A stretch of DNA of 64,000 bases from Rhynchonema sp. JSB1_4 (GCA_030248065.1 JASAMV010008662.1:1-64000); one strand, 5' to 3'. Positions 31,488-43,919 are shown, counted from the stretch's first letter. Translations and numbers: made by a program. Notes: generated by a model from the sequence alone, not told the origin.

Positions 31488-33555
31488 CTTAAACGAAATT
31501 ATGTTTTCTTATGACAGCCGATTATACATTATGTCACAAAAACCGAAAAGATTTAAAAGTGATTTATGAGATCTTAAAATATTGCAACGATTCTCTCTGG
31601 CACAGTCCTTCTGAAAGGCCAGGCCTTGATCTCAGGCTCAAAGCCGTCCGGGCAAGAAAACGACCGACCTCGGCTCGCTGTCCAGGTCCGTTGCGCCATT
31701 CATATCGAGAGCGAAGGGGTTGTGCAAATTAAACAACTTTTCTGGACCGAAAACGCCATTTTTTCGAAAAGAAAGAATTAGTTTGGATTGACATCTACAC
31801 AGAAAACTGACGGAATGTACTTTATAGAACTAATGGGCTGTGGGTGTGTTGCAGCTGAACCTTCAGTCAATATGACCCCAGAGATGCTGCGAGCATAAGC
31901 GCTGCATGATGCTAATCTTTCATGCCGTGTGTGCATGGATGTTATTGCTTGTTTACCTGGGCATGCCTTGCGATTGTGAACCATTATTAACCGCGAACAA
32001 GCAACTTCAATGCCCTTTTGAGTAGTCTATCCCAGTGCAATAACATCTGCCCTCCTGCATATTCCTGTGCTTGTTTGATGTCAAGTTTCCATTTTACCAT
32101 ACGACTAAGCACATACTGGAAAATGGAAAATGGAAATGAAACAAAGCATTTTCTGTGTAAAATCTGACCAATCAGCGGCAGAAAAATGAGCGGAACGGAA
32201 AATGTTTTTGTCAAATGTTAAAATATGACTGCTGCAGAAAATGTTTTATTTCAGTTCCATTTGCGGTTTTCCAGCATGCGCTTAGTCATATTGGAAAATA
32301 GAAATGGAAAACTTGGACATACATAGAAAATATTTTCATTTCCATTTTCCACTATGACGAAGAGAGCCTATGCTTTTAGCAGTCATCCTGTGCATGGTGT
32401 GTGTACTGTGGATAGCTTGGATCATCATTTTTTGTCCTGTGTTGAAGACCACTGAAGACAAATCGCGCTAGAATCCAGTTAAAAATATTTATATTTTTGC
32501 CAACCCCATTCTGACAGTCTTTCCAGTTTGATGTCTTTCGCGTAATAAGCGTTTGTTTTCTTGCCATAATTTTGGGCGTGGCTTTTCTGGCCCGTAAAAT
32601 ATGGGATAATGTTTGATTAAATGTCCTGGAAAAGTTGAGATTTTTGACCAAAGGACAACAGCTGAAGAAATAAAATAGGAAACGCGCAAAGAGCAGCCAT
32701 GAAATTCTTGAACAATATTTTTCGACCGAAAGAGTTCAAGCACCTGTGGAGCTTCTTCAAGAGAGACTCTCTGCATGCATCGTACAGGGTATTTTAAGAA
32801 ATTTACGAAAAGCGTCGGGTTGAGTAAAATATCACAAAACCTATAACTAAGAAGGAACGATAAATGAGCGTCATCTGTCCCAAAACAAAGTCGGTCGCCA
32901 TAGCAAGCACGCAAAACCATGGTGGGTGGTTGTAAGTTTTTAAGTGCTGTTTTTACAGGCTTACTAGAATCTCTACCACGTACCACGTGCTCATCAGATT
33001 GGGGGGTTAGTGCGAAACACGCAAACATGCGAAGCACAACTCGTGCGGCCCAAGATATAGTGCGTCACAAAGGAATTTTATGACAATCGACTTTCAATTC
33101 TGTCTTTTATTCACGCATGTTGATTGACACGGTTTATTTTCAAGATTAGGCTTTTTGTTGATGTCTTATTATCACTACACGGTCATAAGCCACATGTGTA
33201 TGTGCTGAAAACTAAGTAAGGATTGGGTAAGGAATGACAAAGGCTGCATGCAGCAGAAGCAGTGGCGCACCTGCAAGCTCCGACGAGGTCGGGGTTGCAG
33301 CGGTCTGCTGTTGAGGGCGTTGTGAGTTGAATGTGTAAGGGTGACACAGAAAGAAACGAAACACTTTTACAGCTGCCTTCGTTTGCAATGCTGACACATG
33401 GTGACATGGTTTTGGTACCAATCAATAGACCATCGCCAAAAGGTTTTTTTGACTTTCATTGGTAAAAGCGAAACACTGCTTGTCAAGGCTTATGTATGAC
33501 ACTTTTTGTCATGTCATTTCTTCTGATTCTTGGTGTTGACCGACAATTTTTGTTA
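31488..33555. other. Region upstream of the arrestin exons
   Basis: It should contain the missing first arrestin exon and promoter, which I could not identify. A 182-codon open frame on the minus strand (32489-33037) has no family resemblance and a composition compatible with chance. A short foldback lies at 32102-32288. Confidence 0.3.
32102..32288. repeat. Short foldback, TACTGGAAAATGG family (copy 2)
   Basis: Tips CGACTAAGCACATACTGG and CCAGCATGCGCTTAGTC are inverted copies. The interior matches 3062-3250 (AAAATCTGACCAATCAGCGG, GAAAATGTTTTTGTC). Confidence 0.65.
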
Positions 33556-33858
33556 GGCTGTGAGCAGATAAACGCGGAATGCGGAAATTGGCGAGCAGAT
33601 AATGCGGAATAGTAAATTTCTGCATTCCGCATTCCGCGTTTATCTGCTCACCTTTGCAGAATGGTGCGCGCTTGGGTGACGATGACAACTTCCAGCGTGC
33701 TGACCTCAAAATGTTGCGTGTTAACGCAAACAGCAACTGAGATGTTTGACCAAAAGCATAAATTTACTTGCAGAAATTCAAAATTCCGCAAGGTGAGCAG
33801 ATAAATGCGGAATGCGGAATGCAGTAATTTGCCACTCCGCATTTATCTAATCGCAGCC
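33556..33858. mobile_element. Harbinger-like element, GCGGAATGCGG-arm subfamily (copy 2)
   Basis: Begins GGCTGTGAGCAGATAAACGC after TTA and ends TCTAATCGCAGCC before TAA. The core is on the minus strand: TGACCTCAAAATGTTGCG and CAAACAGCAACTGAG. Confidence 0.8.
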
Positions 33859-34429
33859 TAATGTTTGTTGACCCATCAAGGTCGAACGATGAATACTTCG
33901 TTCTCTCACGGAACACGAAACGAAACAAATTTTTCCAGCCAATCAGCGGGGGGAAATTATGGTTATCCCTTTAATGGGCACATTTACTCGGTTGAATGAA
34001 ATTGAATATGTCATACAATTAGCTCATGTTCTTGGCTAATTACAATGCCCAAATAGGTCTGAGATCTAGGCGTTTATATCGAGAATCAACGACCATGAGG
34101 AACCTATCACGCGTGCTTACATATGTTCCTGCATGACGTGCAAACGCGCATGCATTGTGAAGGCAAGCTTAGTCGATTTGCAGGAACTGGTGAGCTGTTG
34201 AAATAGAATTGGGACGGCTTTAAAAGATCAATCGGTTGTTTTTGAATTCCTTTTGTTTTTGTCTCCAAAGTTCGAATGATATCAGTATGATTACATTTCT
34301 CCAACACTGAACTTCTCACCTCCGCAAACTGAAACCAATTTTTAATTTGTTGTGATGTGATTGTGTAATTGTTGGTATAATCTAGCGCAGTTGTTGAAAT
34401 TCGATAATCGGCTTGCCGTCATGCGGTGA

Positions 34430-34842
34430 AATAAGGGAGGGTTGGGGGGGTTGCCCCTGGTATGGGGTATGGGAAATCGGCCGGGGGTATGGGGTATGGG
34501 AGATTTTTCACTTTTGGAACAAGCACCCCTAAGAAATGACTTTATGACCCCGAGAAGTACCAAAATTGATCATTTTTTCGTGCAAAAATGTCAAAAATCG
34601 CTTGCTGCTTGCTGTAAGAAAATTTTGTTTTAAGCACTTTTTAGACCACTTTTTGGCACTTTTAGAAGACTTTTGGGGTAATTTTTTCAAAAACCCCACC
34701 CTCGAGTATGGGAAATTTTTGAGTTTTTGGAGAAACCCCCCCGGGTACGGGAAAATTTTGATCTTTCGGGGCATGTATGGGAAATTTCCCGAAAATTGGG
34801 CTGGGTGTGGTAAAATTTCGATGTCTCAACGACACCACGGAT
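34430..34842. mobile_element. Degenerate CAGTGGTGTCG-family element
   Basis: The right end CAACGACACCAC matches the 8979-9407 family. The interior has repeated GGTATGGG words instead of GGATACCGG. The right tip is cut by the element beginning at 34843. The left tip is not clear. Confidence 0.55.
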
Positions 34843-35626
34843 CAGGGTTGGATTTAAAAGAAGTAAAAAAATTTGTTGTAAAAAAATTTTTTTTTTAAAA
34901 GTTGGCCACTTTTTTATTTTAAAATTTTAAAAAGTAAGTCCACTTTTTTATTATTTTTTTATTTTAAAATTTTTAAAAGTAAGTCCACTTTTTTATTATT
35001 TTTTCACTTTTTTTCGTTATTTTCTGACTTTTTTAGGGTAAAAAGGCATGTTTTCATGTGTTTTATTACCCATGATTCTCAAAAAATTGCCTGCGGCGCT
35101 TATATTTCAGTTTGAAATGGTGTTGTGATGGACTCATACAGTTCCCAGACATCCCAACAACCGCTGCATGTATAATATAGGACACCTCATACCATATGTT
35201 GTACAGTTATTGAGCGTGTCGTAAGCTATCGACAGACTCCACGTTGCTCGCCTGTTTGCAGTGGTCGTGGATTAGTCATTTGCTGTTTTTGTGACACAAA
35301 ATGAGCATGGTGTAAGTCTTTATCTCTCTTCAAATTTATCCATTCACAATCAGAAGCATGGTCTTCCCTCTGTCACATATACCCACAGAGTTACCTTCGA
35401 GGTGCTCAAAGTCATGACCAAAGGGTGATCGACGTAAACATGCAAGTCAGTGGAAAAGTTCTCTTTAGTGTCCCTCAAAGCATACCTAACATGATTTCAG
35501 AATTTTCATTCTTCAAGAAACCAATTTTTTGGGGATCCGGAATAAAAAAAGTGATTTTTAAAAAAAAATTTTAAAAAGTTTTTTTTAAGAAAGTTCGATA
35601 ATAAAATTTTTTTTAATCCAACCCTG
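34843..35626. mobile_element. hAT-like miniature element, CAGGGTTGGATT subfamily (copy 1)
   Basis: CAGGGTTGGATTTAAAAG at left and TTAATCCAACCCTG at right. Flanking 8-mers CCACGGAT and CCTCTGAT agree at 6 of 8 positions. The interior (ATTGCCTGCGGCGCTTATAT) is shared with the 48670-49461 copy. Confidence 0.75.
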
Positions 35627-36215
35627 CCTCTGATGGGGTAGATCGAGTAGAGACCCGGCTTCATGGAAACCATCAGTAAGAGAGCCCTCCTGCTGGCAAA
35701 CAAACAGCAGTGTGATATCAAATCGAAACTTTGCTTTTCAAAATATGCGCGTGTTTTAGCCACAACGAAATGAACAGATCGCAAGACCACAGGACTGGTT
35801 TGTATGGAAATTTTGTAATTTGTGGAACAATCGTAACGGAGAGTAATAAGCATATGTAGTTGTGTAATTGAGACAGGATCATTCCCAGTAAATCGAGAAA
35901 TTTACCCTGGTATTTACCATCGGGTTCTGGTGGAGTTCGCGTTGTTAGCGAGAACTAGCTCGAACCGGTTCTGATCTATGTAGTTAGCGTTCTTGAGATT
36001 TACCAACGTAGAATTCACAGCAACATGCTTTTTATGATACATGATTGTGTGGTGTGTAGATCGATGGTGGTAAAGACCGGGATTATAGGGCAACCAGAAC
36101 CTGGTGGTAAAGACCGGGATTATAGGACCATATACTGTAGATGTTCTTTGGAAGACAACAAGTGGCAAAACGGCAGAAATTCTTCATGAAAAGGCACTAA
36201 GCAACCTTCACCTTA

Positions 36216-37126
36216 GGGTGGTATTCACGAAACAGTGGAGTTTATATATGTACCTATGTACATAGTTGAGTGGAAAGTTGAATGGAACAACATCGAGTCG
36301 AGAAAGTTCGGTGGAAAATCAGTTCGACTGACACGAAGTTCACTGAACTCGGTGAGCTGAGTTGAACACACATATGCAATCATCGGAGCATTTTCACTTC
36401 TCGGCCAATCCGTGGATACCTAGCGAAAATGCTCCTGTGACTGCGCATACTGCATTTACAGTAAGACAACTATGTGGACACAACTAAAGGTGGTCCATCG
36501 CCGGCACATACCTGCGTTACCGATGGTTTCTATCGGTAAGTACAGTACCGGGTGCAATTCTAGGCTGAAAGTTGAAGTCGCGTGCACGCGCGTGCGAAAC
36601 AGTGCAAAGTATAGACAAAAATCGAAGTAACTTCGCGTGCACGCGAAGTTTTGCGCTTGCGCTGGCGTGCGCTCCCTATGTTTTAGCACTAGGAAGTCGC
36701 GTGCACGCGCGTTCAACTTTCAGCCTAGAATTGCACCCGGAACTGTACCTGTATAAAGGATAGATCAACACAGGGTGTGCTTGTGGCACGCATAACGCTT
36801 TGCGTAGTGCGATCGATACACAATTGGAGCCCACAAGGCCCAAACCCACTCTGTAAATCAACACAGCTAATCTTATCTGTTCCAGAACTGGTCTCAGAAT
36901 CGCGACGCCTTTCTGAAGAATATTATATGTGTGGTTTTTATCACAAATCGTCACGTCACGTCACGCTACTGTGACAAATTCACCCAATTTTCCACTTAAC
37001 TGAACGAGTTCAGCTAACTTCGTCAGTCGAAGTGGTTTTCCACCGAACTTTCCCCCACTGACCGTTTCACGCAACTTTCCAATGAACTCTCCATTCCATT
37101 CCACTCTTTCGTGACTACCACCAGCC
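36216..37126. mobile_element. Foldback with TTA duplication
   Basis: Left arm GGGTGGTATTCACGAAA and right arm TTTCGTGACTACCACCAGCC, flanked by TTA on both sides (36213-36215 and 37127-37129). Both arms repeat the words GTTCGGTGGAAAA and AACTGAACTC. A second foldback (36540-36750) sits inside. Confidence 0.75.
36540..36750. repeat. CGCGTGCACGCG foldback (copy 1)
   Basis: GGGTGCAATTCTAGGCTGAA at left is mirrored by TTCAGCCTAGAATTGCACCC at right. Arms contain runs of CGCGTGCACGCG, itself palindromic. Nested in the 36216-37126 foldback; copy 2 is at 37671-37919. Confidence 0.85.
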
Positions 37127-37362
37127 TTACTCTTTAGCAAGCAGGAAGCCATATTTCGAAGTCTGTCTGGTCCACCAGACAGGAAAAAACGGTAATCGAG
37201 GTTTGTCTTCCCTGTGTGACGTGGGAACATTAACATCGGTTTTGAAATGAAAAGTAAACTTGTAAAAAAATCAAAGCCATATTACAAGCACTTGGAGTCG
37301 CGATCGCAATAGCAGCTCAAATGGGAATAATATCACTTAAAATTAGTCTCTGTGGTTCGCAC

Positions 37363-39811
37363 CTAATCTTCAACCTTCATGTCCTGAAATTTCTTCAGGA
37401 ACGGCAGGTCGTCCAGCATCTTTTCGGGGATCTCGATCTTAGGCGGCGGTTTGAACGGCGGTGGCGGCGGACCTTTCTCCTTCAGCGCGTCAACCTGAGT
37501 GAAATGCGCGCGTGAATAATACCGGAGTTTTCCATATGAAGCCCCCCGGGGCTCTATTCGTAAACGTTTCCTCATATATGTAGAGCTCTCTCCGAGGGCT
37601 CAGGGTCATTCGTTTCGAGATTAGGACGAAACAAGAGCCGGTGTAAGCCTTGGTTAACTTATTGGACATCTACAGTTCCGGGTGCAATTCTAGGCTGAAA
37701 GTTGAAGTCGCGTGCACGCGCGTGCACGCGACTTCCCAGTGCTAAAACATAGGGAGCGCACGCCAGCGCACGCGCAAAACCTCGCGTGCACGTGCGTGCA
37801 CGCGCGTGCACGCGAAGTTACTTCGACTTTTGCCTATACTTTGCACTGTTTCGCACGCGCGTGCACGCGCGTGCACGCGACTTCAACTTTCAACCTAGAA
37901 TTGCACCCGGTACTGTACGTTTTTGGCAATGGCTTTTTTCAATTTTGCGCAGATGCCATGTATGTATTTCGATCAAGGCACATAAAAGCAACTTTGTGAT
38001 GATTAAAAAACTTTGTGGCATTCAGCAAATCTACCTACCCTTCACACAAAAGGTCACGTGACCAAGACAGTGCCCGGAACAGAGAACGGACAGCGCGATG
38101 ATTGGTTCTGCGCCCAGCCCATCACCGTAGCTGATGAGGATGTTATCGGCCCAGGTGTGCCCCCAGTTATAATAATAATCAGCGCTCACCTTGGCCTTCA
38201 ATTCGTCGAGTTTCGCCTTCGGTTTGCTCTTGATCTGCTCCAACTCGGCCTCCTTCTCCTCCACCTGCACGCTGTACATATTGCCGTTGCGGCACCAACT
38301 GGCCCAGTGCTCGCAGTTGTTCGTCCAGATACTGTAGTCGTGCTCGCCCAGCTTGGACAGACCGCGACGCACGACCTGTCAGCCAATCAGAATTGTTGGA
38401 AGATTAAATTTCTAAATTTGCTGTCGCACAGTAAAATACGCGCCATAGTTAACATCAAGTTCTAAACCCGAAAATCAACTTTTGAAACGTTCGGATTATG
38501 CCAGCGAGACAGGCAGCTGTGCTCAATGTTTCCGAACTGAAGTCTGGTTTGCGTTAGGGTTTATAGGCGTGGACATTCTCTGTAAGGGTACCTCACTACA
38601 CGGCAGCGATTTGGAGAAATTCACTTTTAGTTTCGGTATTCACCGCGTTTGAGTAAATGTGCATAGCGTGCTTTTCAGAAAAGCAGGAAGCAGCGATAAA
38701 ATATGCACGGTCGCGTTGACAAAAGACCGCTCAACGCATCCATGTGGTCCGATTCGGCCTAAATTTTATTGGAAGCCACTGTCCAACATCCTGGAATCCT
38801 GCCGTCTCAAGGCGGTCGTTGGTTTTCGCGACTGGAGAACTGGTCGGAATTCCTTGGTACCCAACATATCTGGTACACAAACCTGTGCGCCGGTGGGGAA
38901 CGGTTCGTAACGTTCATCCACACTGTTGTTCACACGACAAGGGTCACTACCAACGGCTGATAGAAGATCCTCCACCCGTATCTGAAAACAGAAGCGCTTT
39001 CGAATTTTTTTCGGTGCTATATATTCGGCTGCATACGCGCAGGAAGCGTTTTTTGACCTCTGCTCATAATTTTGCACAGCGATCTTTAATGAATATTGCT
39101 GAGTACTAATGAACACTGAAATTTTGTCTAGAGTATTAGTTCCCATATGGTGGAGAGTATTCTGAATCTCGCCCATTCCCGGTCATGCCATGTCATTACA
39201 ACAAGTCTGGACTGTACACAACGCACATCGGCTACAGTACTCCTCGCTCGAACCACGGCGCCCAGCCCGGATGCAACATCACCGGTGACGTGTATGATGA
39301 TTTGTTTGCCGTCCACGTTCTCAACAGCGACGCCCCAATGCTGGAACGCCCATTGAAACATCAAGTGAGGTAGAAACATTTGTTTATCGAGATTCTTGTA
39401 AGCAAAATGGCTGCATCAAATTTGTTGGGGATCGGTCTTGTTTTGCTCAACTCCTGTTTTGAATAGATTCGCTGATCCCGCAGTAATTTCAACCATACAA
39501 GCGTTAAATGTGTTTTTACAGTATGTGTAGATGTCTGGAAACGACTTTTGCGCCTCGCGAACCAATTAGTTCTGCACATACAGTATGTAGTAGGGTATCA
39601 ACTTTTTCCTTTGATACAAAAATCATTTGAGCAAGTCAAAAGAGACCTATCCGATCTTCAGATTTCAAACCCATTGGTGCCCCATTTTGCATACCTGGAA
39701 CTTTCCACCAGCTCTGTTCATTTCAATCAAGTCACCAGGGTCCAGGTTACCAACCAATTCTGCCGCTTTGCCATATTCACCGATTTTCTTGTAATTGCGC
39801 GAGTCGGCCAT
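37363..39811 (-). CDS. LRAT-domain protein (5 exons, 215 aa)
   Basis: Exons in reading order: 39695-39811, 39227-39340, 38883-38981, 38190-38375, 37363-37494 (TAG). Phase 0 at every junction gives 648 bases. The N-terminal NLDPGDLIEMNRAGG and HWGVAVENVDG are the LRAT/PLAAT signature with the catalytic His. VEDLLSAVGSDPCRVNNSVD is the RVNN block. NNCEHWASWCRNG carries the catalytic Cys. The fold is the permuted NlpC/P60 thiol hydrolase; relatives are phospholipase A/acyltransferases or lecithin-retinol acyltransferase, moving acyl chains between lipids. Residues around 140-170 are Lys/Glu-rich, likely coiled coil. The last exon adds a Pro-rich PPPPPFKPPPK tail ending KKFQDMKVED. I see no C-terminal transmembrane helix, unlike mammalian PLAATs, so it is probably soluble or peripheral. 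The donor of exon 2 is chosen by alignment (alternatives within about 20 bp). The substrate cannot be read. Confidence 0.9.
37671..37919. repeat. CGCGTGCACGCG foldback (copy 2)
   Basis: The same tips as copy 1 (GGGTGCAATTCTAGGCTGAA mirrored), with longer GCGTGCACGCG runs and the central CTAAAACATAGGGAGCGCAC. In the last intron of the LRAT-domain gene. Confidence 0.85.
38400..38628. repeat. Foldback, GCACAGTAAAATACGCC family (copy 2)
   Basis: Left arm GCACAGTAAAATACGCGCCA and TTCTAAACCCG; diverged right arm with GGCAGCGATTTGGAGAAATT. It fills nearly half of LRAT-gene intron 3. Confidence 0.6.
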
Positions 39812-40169
39812 ATTTCGTTTGAAAATGTTGAATTTAATTCAAATTGGCTGAAAAAGTTTTCGGGGCGACACTCATTCTTATTGTGCATGATATAAGCAAT
39901 CACAGAAGATGATTTGGCGGTTATTCTCAGAACAGCCCTCTTGAAGATGGCCTGTCCTGTCCAAGAATGCGTGCACAATGCGTGTCCTCTTGGTTAAAAT
40001 ACAAATTTGAAAGTACAGGATGATTAAAAAAACGGTACCCTCAACATTTGGCTGCTACATTGAGGCTTTAGTGAGCAGAATATGTGTAGGACCGACCTAA
40101 CTGATTTATATAGCTCATTCGAATCGGCTGGTGCATTGTTTTGCACGTATATAGCTCATGATGTCAAAT

Positions 40170-40312
40170 TCATCCTCCCAACCCGTTATCTGATGCTTCA
40201 CTCATGGTTTTCACAGTCAAATCGGACTTCGTCGTGATCACTTCAACCATTCTAATTCGAAGTTTATTGAAAGTGTTGATTTCCACCTTAGTGCAAACCG
40301 TATCAAGGTTGT
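40170..40312 (-). CDS. Possible terminal exon, unrecognised
   Basis: An open frame of about 47 codons ends at TGA (40170-40172) after a plausible acceptor (TACCGAGAAACAG). It contains KVEINTFNKLRIRMVEVITT and KSDLTVKTMSEASDN. Composition and codon use look coding-like, but I recognise no family and found no partner exon upstream on this strand. It could also be chance sequence in the 5' flank of the LRAT-domain gene. Confidence 0.25.
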
Positions 40313-40770
40313 CTGTTTCTCGGTAAGAGCACAAGAGTGACCAAGTCGAAGGTACCTTTAAATCACCCTTGTACAATACAAAACCGTTGCAAATCTCGGT
40401 CAGACGTTTGCCAGCACATCAACTGCGATCACAGTCTTATTGATTCAGTCACACAGAGAAGTGCGCACCGACCACTTAGTGTGGACAAAGTTCCAGGTCA
40501 CTTGCACGAACAAACGTTCAGTGCGGATATATATACTGTATACAACGATTCGTGTGGCGTCACACACACTTTACAATGCAAATCTGGACATGTATGATAC
40601 GACTGATATTAAGTGCCAACTTCCAAAATGCACGTGCGCGGTTGTGTGGTCACAATTCAGTATTTTTGGCTAATAGTACTATCGTCAAATCAAGCAATAA
40701 TACATGAGCCCCAAACGAGTGCGAGAAATAATAGATGTGATTTGACGACTCGATTTGAGAACAGCAGTAA

Positions 40771-41075
40771 GGCTGTGAGCAGATAAACGCGGAATGGCAG
40801 ATTTCTGCATTCCGCATTCCGCGTTTATCTGCTAACCTTTGCGGAATTCTGCATTTCTGCAAGTAAATTTATGCTTTTGGTCAAACCTCTCAGTTGCTGT
40901 TTGCGTTAACACGCAACATTTTGAGGTCAGCACGCTGGAAGTTGTCATCGTCACCCAAGCACGCGCCATTCCGCAAAGGTGAGCAGATAAACGCGGAATG
41001 CGGAATGCAGAAATCTGCTATTCCGCTTTTATCTGCTAACCAATTTCCGCATTCCGCGTTTATCTGCTCACAGCC
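40771..41075. mobile_element. Harbinger-like element, GCGGAATGCGG-arm subfamily (copy 3)
   Basis: The best-preserved copy: GGCTGTGAGCAGATAAACGC mirrored by CGTTTATCTGCTCACAGCC, with TAA on both sides (40768-40770 and 41076-41078). The central core contains GTTGCTGTTTGCG, AACACGCAACATTTTGAGG and TCAGCACGCTGGAAG. 305 bp. Confidence 0.9.
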
Positions 41076-41302
41076 TAAGCCTGGAGTCATTTGATTGGAC
41101 ATAATGAAATTTAGCTGAATGTTTATGAACGCATAGAAATACGGTGATGAAAATGAGTCATCGCATTAGAAGGGGAAAGAATATTGAGACTAACCTCGTT
41201 AAAAGCTACAGTTTCCAGTCTCTCTGATCAAAGGCCCAGTCATTTGTTCAGTAAACGGGCAGGGGATGAGCACAAAATTTCGACATAAAAGATCGACACT
41301 AA

Positions 41303-42260
41303 GGCGGCCTTCACAATGCATGCGGGTTGCGGGTTGCGGGCCGATGTGGCCCGCAACCCGCACTGTGCATTGTGAAGACACAAGAAATGCGGGTTGCGGG
41401 TCGCGGATTGCGGGCCGAGCCCGGCCCGCAACCCGCAACCCGCACGCAGAGTGTCCTTCACATAGCAGCGTGCGGAGGGCGGGGTGCGGGCCAAATCGAC
41501 CCGCAACCCGCATTTTCTCGATTAGAACTGATCCTATTTTTTTGCGGGTTTGGGTCCTCAGCGCATGCTCGGATGGTTGATTTTTGTTGACCCATTGCTC
41601 AGGGAGCACAGGTTTTCGACTCTCTATATGTTTTCGATGTTGCAGAATTCCAAGAACAGTGTGTCAAGCACAACATGCTTATCTTTATTTGCGCAAGCAA
41701 TTTGCATGCAAAATTTGTGCAGCTTTCTTCAGAAACTTTCATGCTCAACTTTCCAAACAACTGAAAACAACGAGAATCAGCAATCCCATTGTGAAAATAA
41801 ACCAGAAGAGCACCTAATTACTGTGGGTCTGAAACATTTTGTAAACTGCATGCCTTGTGTTGTGTGGGATCGCGCAACGCAACGTCACTGCCCCCTGCCC
41901 CGTCACTATCCTGCTTCACGATTCAGGAAAAAAATTTGACCAATTCTTGTAAACTTTTTGTGCGACCAGTACCTGACCAAGTTTTTCGAAATCAGTATTG
42001 ACAAAGAAGAGCTCATGAATGTTATTCTTTGTGTCATGTTTCCTAAACTGCTCTTCGCCCGCAACCCGCATTTTTTGGTTTCACAATGCACCCGCATGCG
42101 GGCTAAGAACTGCGGGTTGCGGGTTTGCTGCAATTAGAACTTCTGGCCCGCAATCCGCATATTGCATTGTGAAACCTAGTGCGGGTTCAATTTTTGCGGG
42201 CCCGCATTACCTCGGCCCGCAACCCGCAACCCGCAACCCGCATGCATTGTGAAGGCCGCC
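41303..42260. mobile_element. Foldback with GCGGGTTGCGGG arms
   Basis: GGCGGCCTTCACAATGCATG at left is mirrored exactly at right; TAA flanks both sides (41300-41302 and 42261-42263). Arms are arrays of GCGGGTTGCGGG. The middle contains a right half of the CACAATGAC foldback family (about 41831-41975). The 3-bp TAA suggests a Harbinger-type mobiliser. No gene inside. Confidence 0.85.
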
Positions 42261-42563
42261 TAAGTTCAAACCTGTTCACTATTTACAAAATGCAGTAGCG
42301 CTGCGCTGCGCTAGTCACATGACCGAAAATAAAAACAGACGAGCAATGCACCAAATTTACCTCCACTATACTATAAAATGGTGACGCTTTTTTAACTTTT
42401 TGAAATATAGGTTTTCCAGTGAAATAAAATGCAGTTCAATAGGGGAAAATCGATGAGCGAGTGTCAGAATGTTTCAAGCCACAGAAGGAAAGCAGCTGTT
42501 CCGTTCCAGAATTGAGCAGACTGCAGGGTCACCTCTGTTGGAAGCTTTGGCAGCTACTTGTAT

Positions 42564-42850
42564 ACGTATTGGTCGCACAATGACCATATAAGAATTCATC
42601 AAAACCAATCCTGATTTTCACGTTCAGTCACTCTTAACTACTGCGCTATTTGTGATTCTCACAAAACATTTTCCGCTGAAAATAATCTAGCAGATCAACC
42701 ACGTTGCCGCAGGTCTGAAACATTCTCTTTACTACGTGTTTTGTGTGCGATCACGGAAGGCAACGTAATTGCCCCGTCACTAGCCTGCTTTGCGATTCAG
42801 GAAAAAAATTTGACCAATTCTTATAAAGTCATTGTGCGACCAATACCTGC
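42564..42850. repeat. Foldback, CACAATGAC/GTCATTGTG family (copy 2)
   Basis: GTATTGGTCGCACAATGAC at left and GTCATTGTGCGACCAATAC at right. Interior close to 16271-16554 (CCTGATTTTCACGTTCAGTC) with GAAACATT at 42717. Confidence 0.85.
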
Positions 42851-43919
42851 CTGTGGGCTTGACAACAACTGCCTATGGCTTTTGCTGGTAAAATTTAAAA
42901 AAGCTCACGTATGTATAGAATGATCATCTTCTCAATGGGAAAGTGAAAGAGAAAACTATGTGTATGGGCACTTTTCAGTTTTTTGCTCAAAGTACCTGCA
43001 CGCCAGACACAAAGTTTCACGCTGTGAGAGCGCAAAACCGGTTTCGTTCAAACCACACTACCATTTCCTCCCGCTGGTGAATCAATTTATCCTGAATCAT
43101 GAAAGCGTCATTATCGTGAAAATTTGCTATGTGTGCGTGCAAGGGTTAGGTCGACGAGACTAAGAATAATGAAGGCCATGAACAGCAATGTGGTCGTCCA
43201 AAACAAAAACAAAAAGACACGCTCGCCGTCACATGCGAGGGCAACTTTTTTTAATCTTCGTCACAACTAGCGCTCAGAGCCTTATGTCCAACCATCTCGA
43301 TCTGAATGAATTTTGTGTGGAGAGATGGACCTTGGATTTGGTGGGCGCAAGACATGCCGTATTCTCCAAAATACAGACTTGGCCAGTGATTAATTGAGAC
43401 CTCCCCGGAACAGGGCCCCACCCGTAAATGAAATCCCCTATAATCTTGGGTATTAAAGGCCTAAAGTTGTAAACAGGTATCAGTACATGTATGCGCGTTT
43501 GTTATTCGTTTAGAGGATAGGTATAATGGCCTTTTGATGAACAGACACGAATAAATAAGATTATTAAACCAACAAACCACCTTTCAAAAGCAACTTTCGG
43601 TGTATTTTTGTCAACATTTTTTTGCAGAATCGGAGCAGCAGTGATTGTTAATAGAAGTCCCCTCGGAATAGAGCCTGAAATTTCTTAATATCCTTAATTT
43701 CAAAATAGTCACGTGACTGCATGCTGTCACCTTCCTCAACCTGTTTCCGTGAAACATCACTGGTCAGGCCTTCTAGTCTACGTCTGGTTAATTTTCTGCG
43801 CACATTTCTGCCTGAGAGACAAAGGCGATCATTATCGATGGGCATTATTGAAACGTTTTTGTTTTTCTCGCGCACAAAAGTTCAAATTTTTTATGGTCTT
43901 CCCTTTTGGCGATTACCTA
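42851..43919. other. Unassigned region
   Basis: No recognisable gene or repeat family from 42851 to 43647. A 75-codon minus-strand frame follows at 43648-43875 and is listed separately. Confidence 0.4.
43648..43875 (-). CDS. Unrecognised open frame, possibly a last exon
   Basis: 75 codons ending in TAA, with LCLSGRNVRRKLTRRRLEGL in the basic first half and DYFEIKDIKKFQALFRGDFY at the end. An acceptor-like GGAAACAG precedes VEEGDSM, so only the last 30 codons may be exonic. No family recognised and no other exon found for it. Confidence 0.25.
   Translation of the reverse strand: MREKNKNVSIMPIDNDRLCLSGRNVRRKLTRRRLEGLTSDVSRKQVEEGDSMQSRDYFEIKDIKKFQALFRGDFY

Noticed and set aside
32489..33037. 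182-codon minus-strand ORF
   Set aside because: No recognisable motif, mixed composition, and length within what chance allows for 64 kb in six frames.
41303..42260. Regular GCGGGTTGCGGG spacing as a CRISPR-like array
   Set aside because: There are no unique spacers; it is short-word repetition inside foldback arms of an animal genome.
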